A stretch of 64,000 nt of DNA from Sipunculus nudus. Taxonomy: Eukaryota; Annelida; Sipuncula; Golfingiida; Sipunculidae. How positions within the stretch are numbered: position 1 is the first letter of the stretch; each line of letters begins with the position of its first letter. Under the pieces are notes generated by a model. It saw only the letters and a program-made list of their open reading frames with translations, was not told the origin of the DNA and did not search any database. The stretch spans positions 70,321,556 through 70,385,555 of the forward strand of contig CM049310.1 of NCBI GenBank assembly GCA_026874595.1, read 5' to 3'. Made by a program: the position numbers and the translations under genes. This document shows, piece after piece, positions 48,650 through 60,858 of the stretch.

Positions 48650-51600
48650 CACAGAACATAGACAAAAGCCAGGTAGGGTATCCTTTAGGAATGTTTACAC
48701 TGGACTCTCCACGCCCCTCACTCCGGGTCAGTCTTTGTTTAGTTAGCAAGCGGAGCTGGCCGTTCGGGGCCAGCGTTCTGCCGAAGAACCCTCAGACATC
48801 TGTAAGACTACCTGCTTCATGAAGCGATCTTGTGCCTGTGCGAAAGGATTCATGTATTAGCAGCGCTTCCTTGAAAGCCACGTGGGGCTTTTATCGATTG
48901 TCTGTTTTTAAATAAATAAACCTTAGTAAGTACCTGACACAAGTTTTATAAATCAGGGGAAGAGTATTACCATCTAACATCCAACATTATCATTAAAGAA
49001 ATTATACAGACAATTTCAAAACTTCCTCTTGCTCTAAAACGTAATAATGCAAGCAGATGTATACCAAAAGTACCTGTTAATATTAGATATAAAAATGAGT
49101 AAAAATATTAAAGGTTTTGACTCAGTACTTTAATTAAATTTTGACAAAAACTGAAACAATTTATATACTTTAATATTAATTTGCATTTACTTTTTCATTT
49201 TCAGTTGAAATAATGTCCAATAGGAGACTGGACTTTTAGGAAGTATGTTCAAGGTGAAATTTTTGCTAAGAAAAGGCGACCGAGGAACCTTTGTCATGCG
49301 ATAACTGGTTCAGAGAACTGACTTGTAGGATATATTAATCTACCGCTGAACTTAGCTTGAGGCTATAGTGTAGTCCCGGGAACATTTTTTCAGGTATCAC
49401 TTTACCATGGAACTTGGTCTAGAGCTGCTTTGTCAGTGGGATATTGCCAGTGGTTGACAGTCCAGGAAACATTAGTCATGAGTTCATTAGCTTATAGAAC
49501 ATTGTACAAAGGCCTATTGACCAAGGGAACATGTTCTAAATTATAAACGTGCCCCAGGGACCACTTGTCTGGGGAAGATCAGGACCAAAGCAAGACTTTA
49601 CCAAGGTAAATTTGCTTGGACAAAAAGCACGAATTCCAAATGTCTAATGAATAGACCTTTCAATAGTGACACCTCTCGGTGATTTCTGTTATACAGAAGA
49701 TAAATATAAAATTTTATTATATATAAAATAAAAAAACAACCCTTTTTTTACGGGGTTCTTTTTCAAGTCTCTTTCTTGTGCCTGTTTTCTCTTTACAAAC
49801 TCCTTGACACGGAAGACGTCGATACACTACGCGCATTGCGCATGCTTGTTGAAACTGCCTGTTCGCATCAATACCAGTCATATATCTTTTTGGTTACCAA
49901 GGTTACAACCAGTTTTTTTGTTATATTTAAATACATTCTGTCTGGCGCTATTTCACTGACCCACACTCCTTAATTATATACAAGATCTATGTATATTACA
50001 GTCATACAAGGAGTTTTATATTCCTTCTCAATCAAACAAAAATAATAACTATATTGAAGGTCTGTCGTTTGAGAACTATATTGATTACATGATTAACACA
50101 GGGTATATATTATTCAGGCTTGAACGAGCATGAAACTAAATACTTGCCGTCCGTGCGGGGGAGTGAGCTACATGAGACAGACAAAAGGATGTCGTGATTG
50201 AGAGCGGGCGGACCCTCACAAGGAAGAGCTGCCGGGGAAATGGCTATCTGCAGCGGATGACTGACAGTCTAATGGACTAGGTGGAAAAGGGGTCTGGATG
50301 GTCTGAGGTTTTAGATGTGTATACTTACATCTCTGATAACAGACAGAGTTTTTGTGCCATTTATTGCGTAAAAATAGTATTGGGTGGCCATTGAATGATA
50401 AACGAAACCTAAAACGGCAAAATGTACGGGCTAATGGTGCAGGGTAAGATAAGAAAAGATAAAGAACCGGACAACAGGCCATCTATCCGGTTCCTCTAGA
50501 GATTACCTACAAAGGCAAAGGACTAGTTTGGCATATATAAAATAATCCTTGTTTTCACCAACGCTATCCCATAATCCCCTCAAACTTTTATTTCCGGGGA
50601 ATCATGTCAGGATCTACGACTTACAATATGATTATTCTTAAGTTGGTTAACTGTAAATGCATAGTGGTTTAATCTTAAGCCTGAGTGATTAACTAACTGA
50701 CTAACTAACTATCGATATAAGAATATATTGAAGGGACTGTTTCATCATCCACTATTCATGACGCGTGTAGGCAAGGCCATTGCGAACTTGACAAAAAAGG
50801 AGCAGTGACACTGAACATGAACTATTATACAAGGCAGATTTTTGGGAAATGTGCATATCGGCAAACTATGCAAATTATGTTAACACAAATGAAACACAAG
50901 TACATTGCTAGACAGACGCCAGACTTGCACTCGCTCACTTCAAAGACAGGCATAGGCCTATTTGTCGAGCTATCGTGTTCACCGAACGGCAGAATTCTCA
51001 AAGAGCTTTGCCGATTTATAAAACTCATAATTCATCAGCAGCCATAAATGTGCACATTAAGACAAGACGCCAGCCATTATATTACCAGTACCTGCCAATA
51101 AAAAGCGTTACTTGCACTTGTTAGAAAGTTGCAGTTTTGTCGAGTCGGTGTAGTGCAGATAATATAATAAACAAGCCTTACCGGTAAAATTTATAATTGG
51201 CGGGCCATATTTCCAATCGGCCTGGATTCTCCGAAATGACAGAGCGTTATAAATCCGAAAAAACACACATTATCGCCAGCCCAGTCTGGTTTGCTGTAGG
51301 AACAGGTCTGGAACAGTAAATGCAAATGCTTAATCTGTCGACCACGTGAATACATAGCAGACCTTAAACCAGATTATTGACACAGAGCTGCAAGTGTATG
51401 TGGAGGGAACGTGCAGATGGTAGACCGAAATGTTGACAATAGTACAAGGACCTGAACTGTCTAAACAAGAGTCCCTTCCCTGACCGTGTAATACACCTGT
51501 CGTTTATGATCACAGGATTGGATACCTCTGGCAAAGCAAGTTAACATTAAATCGCAGTTTTTTGTTAATACATGTCAAAGACAGAAGACATTAGGACAGG

Positions 51601-52885
51601 AGAATGGCTGATGGACGGCGGTACCGCTCCAAGAAGATGGGTCCTTTGTGCCAGTTGTCTGGAAAGGAGAGATAGTAAAGACAATCTGGGACCCGACACA
51701 TCTGCTCTTTAAGCTTTAACCAGCTGATTCAAACACCGGTGACCGGGTTTTACGTAGAAACGTTAACCTGATATATTGCACGCACTTTAACTGGACGTCT
51801 GTCTGCTTCACTGGCTGTTCTTTTCTGTGCCATTGTCTTTCATCAGAAAACACAGCTTAGATATGATCTTTTTTGCCATTGTCATTCATTAAAGAACACA
51901 GCTTAGAGATGGCAAATGTTATAACATTTATATAGATAATAATCCGTCTAAACAAGAGATAGTGATACGTTAAGGATGTGAATGTCATACACAACATGTA
52001 GTGCATTTTAATCAAACTAAGAAAAAATACAAAATCCAAATAAAATTAGATGTTATGTTTCCTAAATCTAAATGAAATATAAATTCCAATCAAAAGGGGC
52101 CTGACGCTCGATTTGTCACACCTTGATACCACAGTGTACATCACACTGTACAGATATAGCCTATACCTGTACAGAATTCCGGGGAAGGAACTGACCTGCT
52201 ATTGGTAAAGACATTTTCAAAACCCGCATTTTTAAATAAACACTGTTTAAAAAGGAAAAATATTGATTTGTCTATGAATAAAGATCATACAGATATATGC
52301 CCTTCAAGGCAAAATTTAAGTCATCAGAAATCAGACAACGTTTACACAAAAGTTAAACATTTCTTCCTGTTAATTGACATAGAAGCATTACTCTTTAAGC
52401 ATTACTCAGGCAAAGGCAATAGTGGAAAACGTAAATACTGCATTACAGCAAGCACATAGGTGGTGCTAAACAGTACCTGAGCAAGCTAGCAGTGATAAAC
52501 CGAGCACGGGCGGGGCTAAGGAGGTCCTTAATGGCAGAACCGTTAGAGCTACGATGGATCAAATTGGTGGATGGGGTCTTCAGCGGCGTTATAATTAGAA
52601 ATCAGTGAGCCTCAGTCCCGGGAGACCGGCTAATACACGCTAAGATCAGGTCGGCTGGGTTCTGATAAACGCCGAGCACCGCAAGTCACCGCGGATACTT
52701 TTGTTTCACAAAAGTCATCTACAGATCATACTGGCTTTCTGGGTCGTCTGTCTTTATTACTATTATCATCAGCAAGTGCACCACCTGACGCGAGCAGCTA
52801 CCCAATGGTTTCACCGGGAGAAAAGAATATTAGCCAGCTAATTGATCCCAAGACGTGTCTGTTAAAAGAAATATTTTGAACCTTC
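48650..52885. other. Unassigned stretch upstream of the KCNMB-like gene
   Basis: It contains some GC-richer islands (about 48700-48900 and 52480-52720) that could be promoter or exon sequence of the KCNMB-like gene or its neighbour, but no start, splice pair or domain was recognised. The open frames at 50216-50482, 50805-51047 and 52202-52459 are not protein-like enough to call. Confidence 0.4.
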
Positions 52886-52888
52886 TTT

Positions 52889-53210
52889 ATTGCCTTCGCT
52901 AGGAGGATATGCGTTTATTCGCGTTCGTATGTTGTATTTGTAAGTGGGTGTTTGTTCACAACATAACTCACGCAATCATCAACGGAATCTCAAAAAATTT
53001 TCAAGGTAGAATCGGTTAGATTCTTGTGTGGATCCAGCACATGGTCCGGATTCAGGAATGTCAGTAAGGAATATTAACACATGTACAGTCACTTATATAC
53101 ATGTACGAATGAACCTAGGAATATGGGCCGAACAAGTGAATGCAAATACGGCTTTGGGAGCTTCTAACAATAGGGACCCCAACATGGCGCAGGCTAGCAT
53201 TCCTTAGAAC
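52889..53210 (-). mobile_element. Dispersed family F, copy 2 (reverse)
   Basis: Read on the minus strand it follows 38588-38910: GGAATGC, GCCATGTTGGG, TTCATT, AAGTGACTGT, TATTCCTT, GAC(G/A)TTCCTGAA, GAGTTATGTTGTGAACA and GAACGC. Its end words, TGCCTTCGCTAG and CATGGCGCAGGC, are again inverted relative to each other. Confidence 0.72.
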
Positions 53211-54820
53211 GGAGATTTATAGTCATTCCATATATTTAATATTGCAATTACGTAAGAAATATGTAAATGAGTGAGGACATTCTTTTCTAGGATGCCCTAC
53301 CATGTGGTGATGAAGGTAGTCACATCAGTTTCACATCAATTGATTATGAAATTAAGTCATTGTGGTCTCCTAAGAAAAATAAACCTTTGAAATATTAATA
53401 GAAGCTGAAGGGACATGACGGTTATTTTAACAGTTTTCATGTAGTAAAAGTAAAAATACAATCAAATTAAAATAATAAACCCGGTTTAATGCCACACAAT
53501 GTTTGAACATTTGTCAGATTGAACAAATAAAGACACCAAAAACGAATCAAGTGATCTATCAAAGTGGAATATCAGCCTAATTAGAATAAAATATCACATA
53601 TTGGCATTTTTATCCCGTGACGCGGGTGGTTTCTCTGTCATAGTGTCAATATGTCAAAGCTAGAGAATATTTATATTATACGATTCAGAGGCTTTTATAT
53701 TGTATAGAGATGTATGCAGTATTACTACATTGATAATGTACACATTGTTCTAGGATTTCTATTCTCTTACTGTCGGCTGCTCGAGAATTCGGGGACGTGT
53801 GCAAAAGGCTTCCAATAGTATGGGTTGTGAAGACTGCAGCTTCGAATTTGTAAGAAATAAAAACGGTCACGGTGACCTAATTTTACAGTGAAAGAAGAAT
53901 TTACCTTCTTCTGCAGAGGATTTTGAATTTCTCGGCTTTTTATTTGAACAAAAGGGTAACACACACGAGAAGTTAAAAATATAACAACTGCCTCGAATGA
54001 TTTTTTTTGTCGGGGGGGGGGGGGGGGGGGCTCAACCTATTTCTTTTACACTTGGTTGCGCAGGAACATATTTTGCACCAGATGTTTCAGTTCATAGTTC
54101 CATGCAAAAGTAATTTCTCGGGGGTTACCAGTTCAAACCAATCGACATGCGGCAATGATAAATATATGATTGTAGAGCTATATGACAAGGTCCGTTGTCA
54201 GTGTGTCAGACGAAGGCAAGCCTCCGGGGCAAGTAAGTAAATTGGATTGACTCTAACAAGCCTAAGATAACAAGCTTCTCATATCAATCAATGAGCCAGC
54301 CTAAAATGATGCCGTATAACTCGTGGTGCCAGTCTCAGCGGACCATGGTCAGAGCCAAAATATACGTGTCAGCTGTCACCAACGGCCAATCAGATCTTCT
54401 GATTGGGTTGTTAAGCGCAACCAGCTCAAGTCGTCTGATCAATACACGTCAGAAGCTGGATGAGCAATAACGACAGATACAGCAAGCAGCCAGCACTGTG
54501 ATGAAAAAGAAACATCCCACAGACATGTAGAGAAAACTGATAAAAAAATATTTCGTAATTCCTTAAAAACTCCGTCTAGTTAATCAGACTAGTGTGGAAT
54601 GAGACCGACTCTGCAGCCTCTCTGCTGCCTCAAAATAAGCTGTCATCGATATCACCTCATCAGACATAATATTATAGAGAGTCCGTTTAAATTTTTTTTT
54701 TGATTTTTTGGTAATGTCTTGGGAATACAAATTACATTTCAGTCGCAACTTATATTGTCTTGACTTGTTTCTAGCACTGGCATTATAAATAAATATATAA
54801 AGACGACGACTGTGAAACAA
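53211..54820. other. Unassigned non-coding stretch
   Basis: A 19-base poly-G run (54012-54030) is the only marked feature. Confidence 0.5.
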
Positions 54821-54822
54821 TG

Positions 54823-55890
54823 CGACCATCGATATCTATGACATCGATATCTCTGACAGGACATTCATCAAAGTCGCTTAAAAGAACCAATATAATCATT
54901 GATACGGCCATCTATGTCTATGACGAGATTTAATACGGCCATCGATACCTATGACGAGATTCAATACAACCATCGATATCAATGACGAGATTCAATACGG
55001 CCTTCGATATCTATGACATGATTCAATACGGCCTTCGATATCTATGACGAGATTCAATTAGATCATCGATATCTATGACGAGATTCAATACGGCCTTCGA
55101 TATCTATGACGAGATTCAATACGGCCTTCGATATCTATGACAAGATTCAATACGGCATTCGATATCTATGACGAGATTCAATACGACCATCAATATCTAT
55201 GACAAGATTCAATACGGCCATCGATATCTATGACGAGATTCAATACGGCCATCCATATCTATAACGAGATTCTACACGCCCATCGATATCTATGACGAGA
55301 TTCAATACGACCATCGATATCCATGTCAAGATTCAATCTGACCATCGATATTTATGTCAAGATTCAATCCATTCATCGATATCTATGACAAGATTCAATA
55401 AGGCCATCGATATCTTTGACAAGATTCAATACGGCCATCGATATCTATAACGAGATTCTACATGGCCGTTAATATCTATGACAAGATTCTCTGCCAGGAA
55501 TCAAAACGGTCATGTATGATATGTATGGCGAGATTCAATTCGGCCATCAATATTTCTCTTAAGAATCAATAAAATCATCGATATCTGTTAAAAAAAACTT
55601 CAGTACGAACAGTTCCATATGGAATCAAAAAAATATGACACGGAAACGATCATCGATATCTCTGACTTTTATCAATTCGAGCATGGATGTCTTACATAAG
55701 AATCAATACAACAATTAATTTTTTTTTTCACTAGAATCGATACGACTATTATTATCTTTGGCCCGAAATTAGTACGACCATCGATATCTCTCATAAGAAT
55801 CATCACGATTATCAATATCTCTGAGAGGAATCAACAAGATCATAGATGTCTCCAACTCGAATCAATACGGCCAACGGTATTTGTCACAGG
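54823..55890. repeat. 31-bp minisatellite, ATCGATATCTATGACGAGATTCAATACGGC
   Basis: About 20 good units run from about 54897 to 55500. Increasingly degenerate, indel-bearing units follow to about 55890, still recognisable by (C/T)ATCGATATCT and AAGAATCAATA. Units carry the palindrome ATCGAT. There is no clean open frame. Confidence 0.93.
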
Positions 55891-57345
55891 AACTCATAAA
55901 AATTGACATTTAATATTTCATTTTCACATATAGGATTTCTTTATATTGAAAATGACGGTTACTTACTATTCTTTATTAGTTTTATGCTAGTGCAAATAAA
56001 GGCTATACATCCGAGCAACAGCCAAAATATTGTAGTATTTGGGCTAAAACTACTGAAGAATAAATCGCAATGACTGCTATTCATAAACGGGATCACTCTC
56101 CATGCCACTCTTGTAAGAAAATCGTAGCATTTGACCCCGCTAGGCATGTGCCGACCTATCTTTCACGATTGATTTGCTAGATGAATTTTCCCCCAAAGCA
56201 GATGCATACTAAGGGGATCCCTGCTTGATAAAACTAAAAGGAATTTTACTGATAATTTACTGATTTACATCAGTGCTCGTTCTTTAGTTTGTTATCCGCG
56301 GCGACTAAAGTTCTCACTAATGTAATAGTTATCACTGAGGCCTACTGATGCATCTGAGTGCAAAAATCTAGATGCACGATTGGTTTAGTGAGTTTCGATC
56401 CCTGGCGCCACCAGTCTTGTTTGCAGAAATCAACTGCCGGTACCTGTTCCACCTGGAAGACAAATGCATTAATTTTTAAAATAAAAAATTAAATGTCGCA
56501 TATTATCAACTAGCGGTACAAATTTAACATCGACATGCGACTTGCGATATCCGCGTTTCAGTCTGTACGCAAAATGGCAGAGCCCATGAGTGGTTTCGAA
56601 ATGTTTGCCTGGTCAGGGGTAGATAAGGGCACAGATAGACGACAGGACAGTACTCCGTTGGGAGTCTCAAGGTTCGTATTTATCTTCTAAGTAAAAGCCG
56701 GAGAGACGCTCTGGGGATGACCGCGCCCTAATCCGTACATTAAAGTAGAAATTGCCGACAAAGCCATTGTTTTAGTTTATACATGGGATTTAAAGTAGAA
56801 ACGCTCAGATATCACAGTTAGGAACAGAAGAATCCTTTTGAGTTAAGTATGTGGCGTTTTCATGTCAGACAACATTTACATCGCACACTAGGAATATGAG
56901 GCTAGCAGTGTGTTAAGTGCATGTATCATCAAGCTCACGTGGGGGAAAATGTGGTTCGTTGTTAGACGTGGGGTCTATCCCGGCTGTGCAAGAACTAGCC
57001 CTTCGCCTTTAACATATCATGTAACATATTGTGATGGTAATATGAAAAGAATTTTGTCCGTAGCATTAAAATATATGTGGTTCCTAAATAATGAAGTACT
57101 AAATTCGCCAAAGATGTTGTGTTCTAACAGCGCTTGATTTCATTTTTCATTGATTTTTTTATTAGTTGCTTAAAAAGCGAACGTGTTATATTTAAACAAA
57201 GCAATAATTTTTAAAAGAACAGGATAAGAGGAAATAAATATACATTCAAAAACAAAATAAATAAAAAAAATGGATTTATAACGGCAAAGGTTGTTGGTGC
57301 TTTTTTCAATTCTAACCGATCTGCTACCTCTAGACAAGATCCTCC
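55891..57345. other. Unassigned non-coding stretch
   Basis: No repeat family or exon was recognised. The frames at 55959-56147 and 56910-57137 show no domain. Confidence 0.5.
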
Positions 57346-57347
57346 AA

Positions 57348-57645
57348 TGCAAGGATCTGAGAACATGCGGGCAAGGATCTGAGGACATGCTGGCAAGGAT
57401 CTGAAAACATGCGGGCAAGGATCTGAGAACATGCGGAAAAGGATCTGAGAACATGCGGGCAAGGATCTGAGAACATGCGGGCAAGGATCTGAGAACATGC
57501 GGGCAAGGATCTGAGAACATGCGGGCAAGGATCTGAGAACATGCGGAAAAGGATCTGAGAACAAGCGGGCAAGGATCTGAGAACATGCGGGCAAGGATCT
57601 GAGAACATGCGGGCAAGGATCTGAGAACAGGCACAATAACCTGAG
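57348..57645 (-). repeat. 22-bp minisatellite open in all three minus-strand frames
   Basis: AAGGATCTGAGAACATGCGGGC is repeated about 13 times with few changes, and degenerate units trail to about 57665. The reverse strand of the unit has no stop in any frame and 22 is not a multiple of three, so each frame cycles through the same 22-residue peptide repeat and stays open for 138-180 codons (spanning 57170-57753). There is no evidence of translation. I regard it as a minisatellite. Confidence 0.92.
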
Positions 57646-58179
57646 AACAGGCACAAGAATCTGTGAAGAGGCAAAAGCAAGAATAGGATTAAAAACAAAA
57701 AAGAACAAGGGACAGGGAAACATCTTACTGACACACTTTTTGACAAAATTCATTCCCTGAGTGGGATTTTACTTGAGATCACATAATCTCTGGAGTGCCT
57801 TACAGTGACATGTTTTTTTTTTAACCTAAAAAAAATATCTAGAGTATCAAATGCTTTCAAAAGGGTAAATATCTTTCCTGATATTTCGACAATATGCATT
57901 ATGTTCAGGCCCTAAACTTCTACAAATTATTCAAAATTGACCTACTATCTAGCATGTACACAGGAAACATATAGTGGAATAGTTGTGCCCATTATGAACA
58001 AAATTACACAAGTGGTTTTGATATAAGGCAGTCTGGAAGTCTAACAGTAGTATTTTAATGGAAAATGGAGGTTTTCCTTAATTTCTCGAAGGAACAAAGT
58101 CGCAATAACCCAACGTTGGTTTTGACAGGAGATCTTAGGGACATCTAACTGTATGAACAAGTGGCCCATGGGCCATGAC

Positions 58180-59157
58180 GCTCAGCTGAATACAAGGAAT
58201 GTGGAACAATGAGCAAAATGACTGCCAGAGTGGAAACAAATCATGAATTTTGTAAAGAGTCCTTAGAAATGGGTTTCAGTGGGCTTTTGGACAGATGACA
58301 ACTTCATTTGAAGGTCTCATAAATAGAAAAAAAATGCGTAAAAATTTGATAAAATAAAGGGAGTGCCACCAGTCTGCAGGAACTGATGAAACACTCCATG
58401 ATCAATATATATCCAAGAATCATGGCTATCAAGGCATTAGTTATTCAGATACTGGAGCTTTTGTTTGTATCAAATTTTTAATTATTCTTGGGGGTATTTA
58501 TGAGCCCTATAGCTCATGGAATATGGGTAACAGAAACCTAATTTCAGGTTTCCAAGGAGATTTTCCATGGACCTCCCTGGATATTACGTTTGAAGATTCC
58601 AGGTCCAGTGGTTAAGATTTGTGCCCTGTAAACAGATGACAGTTTCATTGCAGGTCTGATAAAAAAGAGAAAAAAATTCGTAAAAATTGGAAAAAATATA
58701 GGTGGCACCACCAGTCTACAGAAAGTGATGGAACATCCCACGATCAATATTCATGTAAGAATCATGGTGATGAATGCAGTAGTTATTCAGATACTTGAGC
58801 TTTTGAATCAAATTTTGCAATATTCTGGGGGGGGGGGGGGGGTACTTCGGAGCCCCATAGCTCCAAGGATATGGGTAACAGAGACCTAATTTCAGGTTTT
58901 CAAGGAGATTTTTCATGGACCTCCCTGGATATTACGTTTGAAGATTCCAGGTCCAGTGGTTACGATTTGTGCCCTGTTAACAGGTGACAGTTTCATTGCA
59001 GATCTGAAAAAAAGAGAAAAAAATTCGAAAAAATTTAAAAAATACAGGTGGCGCCACCAGTCTGCAGGAAGTGAACGGCCGGCCGGACGGACGGCCGGAC
59101 GGACGACGGACGAAGGGTGATCGCTATAGCTCAGATGACTTTCAGTCAGCTGAGCTA
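58180..59157. mobile_element. Tandem-repeat-cored element, ~344-bp units, terminal hairpin
   Basis: CCACCAGTCT(G/A)CAG recurs at 58366, 58708 and 59054 (spacing 342 and 346). The second and third are within GGTGG(C/T)(G/A)CCACC-type palindromes. The subterminal word GCTCAGCTGA (58180-58189) is inverted at 59147-59156. A GACGGACGG-rich tail (59078-59112) precedes a hairpin (59127-59140 with 59144-59157, one mismatch). The architecture is the same as 44205-45575 with unrelated sequence. It is Helentron/DINE-like by layout, which is inference. Confidence 0.72.
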
Positions 59158-59159
59158 AA

Positions 59160-59280
59160 AATTCAGATTCGTAGGTTCAACGGTGTCAAAACGTGCCAGT
59201 CTAACGTACAGAAAGACAGACGGACGGACGGACGACGACCAATCAGTAAAGCTCAGTTGACTTAAAGTCAGCTGAACTTA
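59160..59280. mobile_element. Extra right-end fragment of the same element type
   Basis: A second GACGGACGG run (59213-59237) is followed by another hairpin (59249-59262 with 59266-59279) of nearly the same sequence as the first terminal hairpin. It looks like the end of a second copy abutting the first. Confidence 0.6.
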
Positions 59281-59963
59281 TAATATACAGAGGAAATGAG
59301 GCTTACAAAAATACAAAACAGCGTCCGGTTGGATTAAATAATCATCAACCATAGTTTGGTTTCTTCCACACTTATTTAATCTGAAGCAAATGTAAGTTCA
59401 GAAAGGGAACCGAGAATGAACCAAACTAGCCCAAAATGTTTCAACTAAGAGTATTTTGCTGAACATTAAGCTGAATGATTATTTTGGTGTCCTTGTTAAA
59501 AGACAACAAGTTAAGCAGGAGTAAAACAAGTATAAGTAAGTATATTGGCTTGTACTACAGAATCGAAACATATGATTATGAACAGGTTTCTAAGGTCTTT
59601 GTTGAAATAGTCATACAAAATACATATGACGCAATTTAGATTTTATATCTCCAAAACCCAAATTATTATAAAAAGCGCACATTTTGATGAAAACGGTTGA
59701 GACATAAGTTTTCCTTTCTCAGGGATATTCCAGGGGCGTCAGGGTGGGGATGGGGGGGGGGGAATCCCACCCACTTTTGGGCAAGGGGGGGGGGGGGTGG
59801 TCAATGTAACATCCCCCACTATTCAGAGAACAATATTTATATATTTCAAATGAAATATATAAATAAATAGAATTATAGACTTTGGTTCCATTTATGAGTT
59901 TACTATGAAATATTTATATCTAAATGGTTTAGAATAAACATATCCCTTTTTTAAACCTTAATT

Positions 59964-59998
<35 letters not shown>

Positions 59999-60056
59999 AT
60001 ATATATATATATATTTGATATGTGTCAAACAGACAATAAAAGGTATATATATATAA

Positions 60057-60121
<65 letters not shown>
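59281..60121. other. Non-coding stretch with poly-G and TA/TG microsatellites
   Basis: It includes G-runs near 59752-59762 and 59787-59797, a TA/TG run at 59964-60016 and a long TA run at about 60058-60121. Confidence 0.75.
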
Positions 60122-60125
<4 letters not shown>

Positions 60126-60858
60126 TCGAACCTGTCTAATGCGACCACCGAAAGGACTGAGCAAAGTGGTCGTAATAAACAAGTGGTCGTATTTGACAGG
60201 TTCTGACCATTTAGGAACTGCACAAATCTAGCTGACATGTATGACGGAAATATACATATTAGACCATTATGACTAAAAATAAAAACGTATTTGCAGAAGG
60301 GAGCAATTTTGGTGTTACATGTATTTTGTTATTGCACACTAATGTACATGTATTTATCTGTGTAATATAATGTAATGCACTGAATAGATCAAAGACAGAT
60401 CACAAAGGCACAGATCAAAGACTAACTTTGGGATACCTCCATTCATGTGTATTAATAGGTCGTGTCAGCCATTCACGTTTCTCGCCTGGGCTCGAGGCCA
60501 AGGGTCGGCCTCGGGTCCCAATAAGCACCAGTCTGTGCTCTGTACACACGCACACCAGTAAAACAAACAGAGAGCGGTGCAAGTGACCGCAACTTCACGC
60601 ATGGTCAATCAACCGACCGGTCAGCGCTGGTCAGTGAGTAGCACAAAGAGTGCCCGTATTAGGCAGGTCAATTAATTAGGAATATGTCACTTTGGTCAGG
60701 ATAAAATGCCTGTAATCCGTAATAGCCAGGTGGTTGTATTTCACAGGTTTTATCTATAGATAATATAACGGAATTTCATGCAAAGGGACTGATATCTAGT
60801 GGTCGTAATAGCTAGGTACCCGCATTTCACAGGTGGTCGTTCAGACAGGTTTGACTGT
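60122..60858. mobile_element. Terminal-inverted-repeat element, 737 bp, in a TA microsatellite
   Basis: ACAGTCGAACCTGTCT (60122-60137) is inverted at 60843-60858 with one mismatch, and both ends abut TA. Repeated GGTCGTA and TTCACAGGT words occur near both ends. No transposase frame is seen, so it is non-autonomous. TA flanks fit a Tc1/mariner-type target, but the superfamily is not settled. Confidence 0.8.

Noticed and set aside
57348-57645. CRISPR-like array (regular short repeats), also considered for 54823-55890
   Set aside because: Units are contiguous without unique spacers, and the context is eukaryotic. These are minisatellites.
59958-60238. Open frames translating to IYIYIYIY (also at 19905-20093 and 20527-20844)
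   Set aside because: They are created by TA/AT microsatellites and have no coding support.
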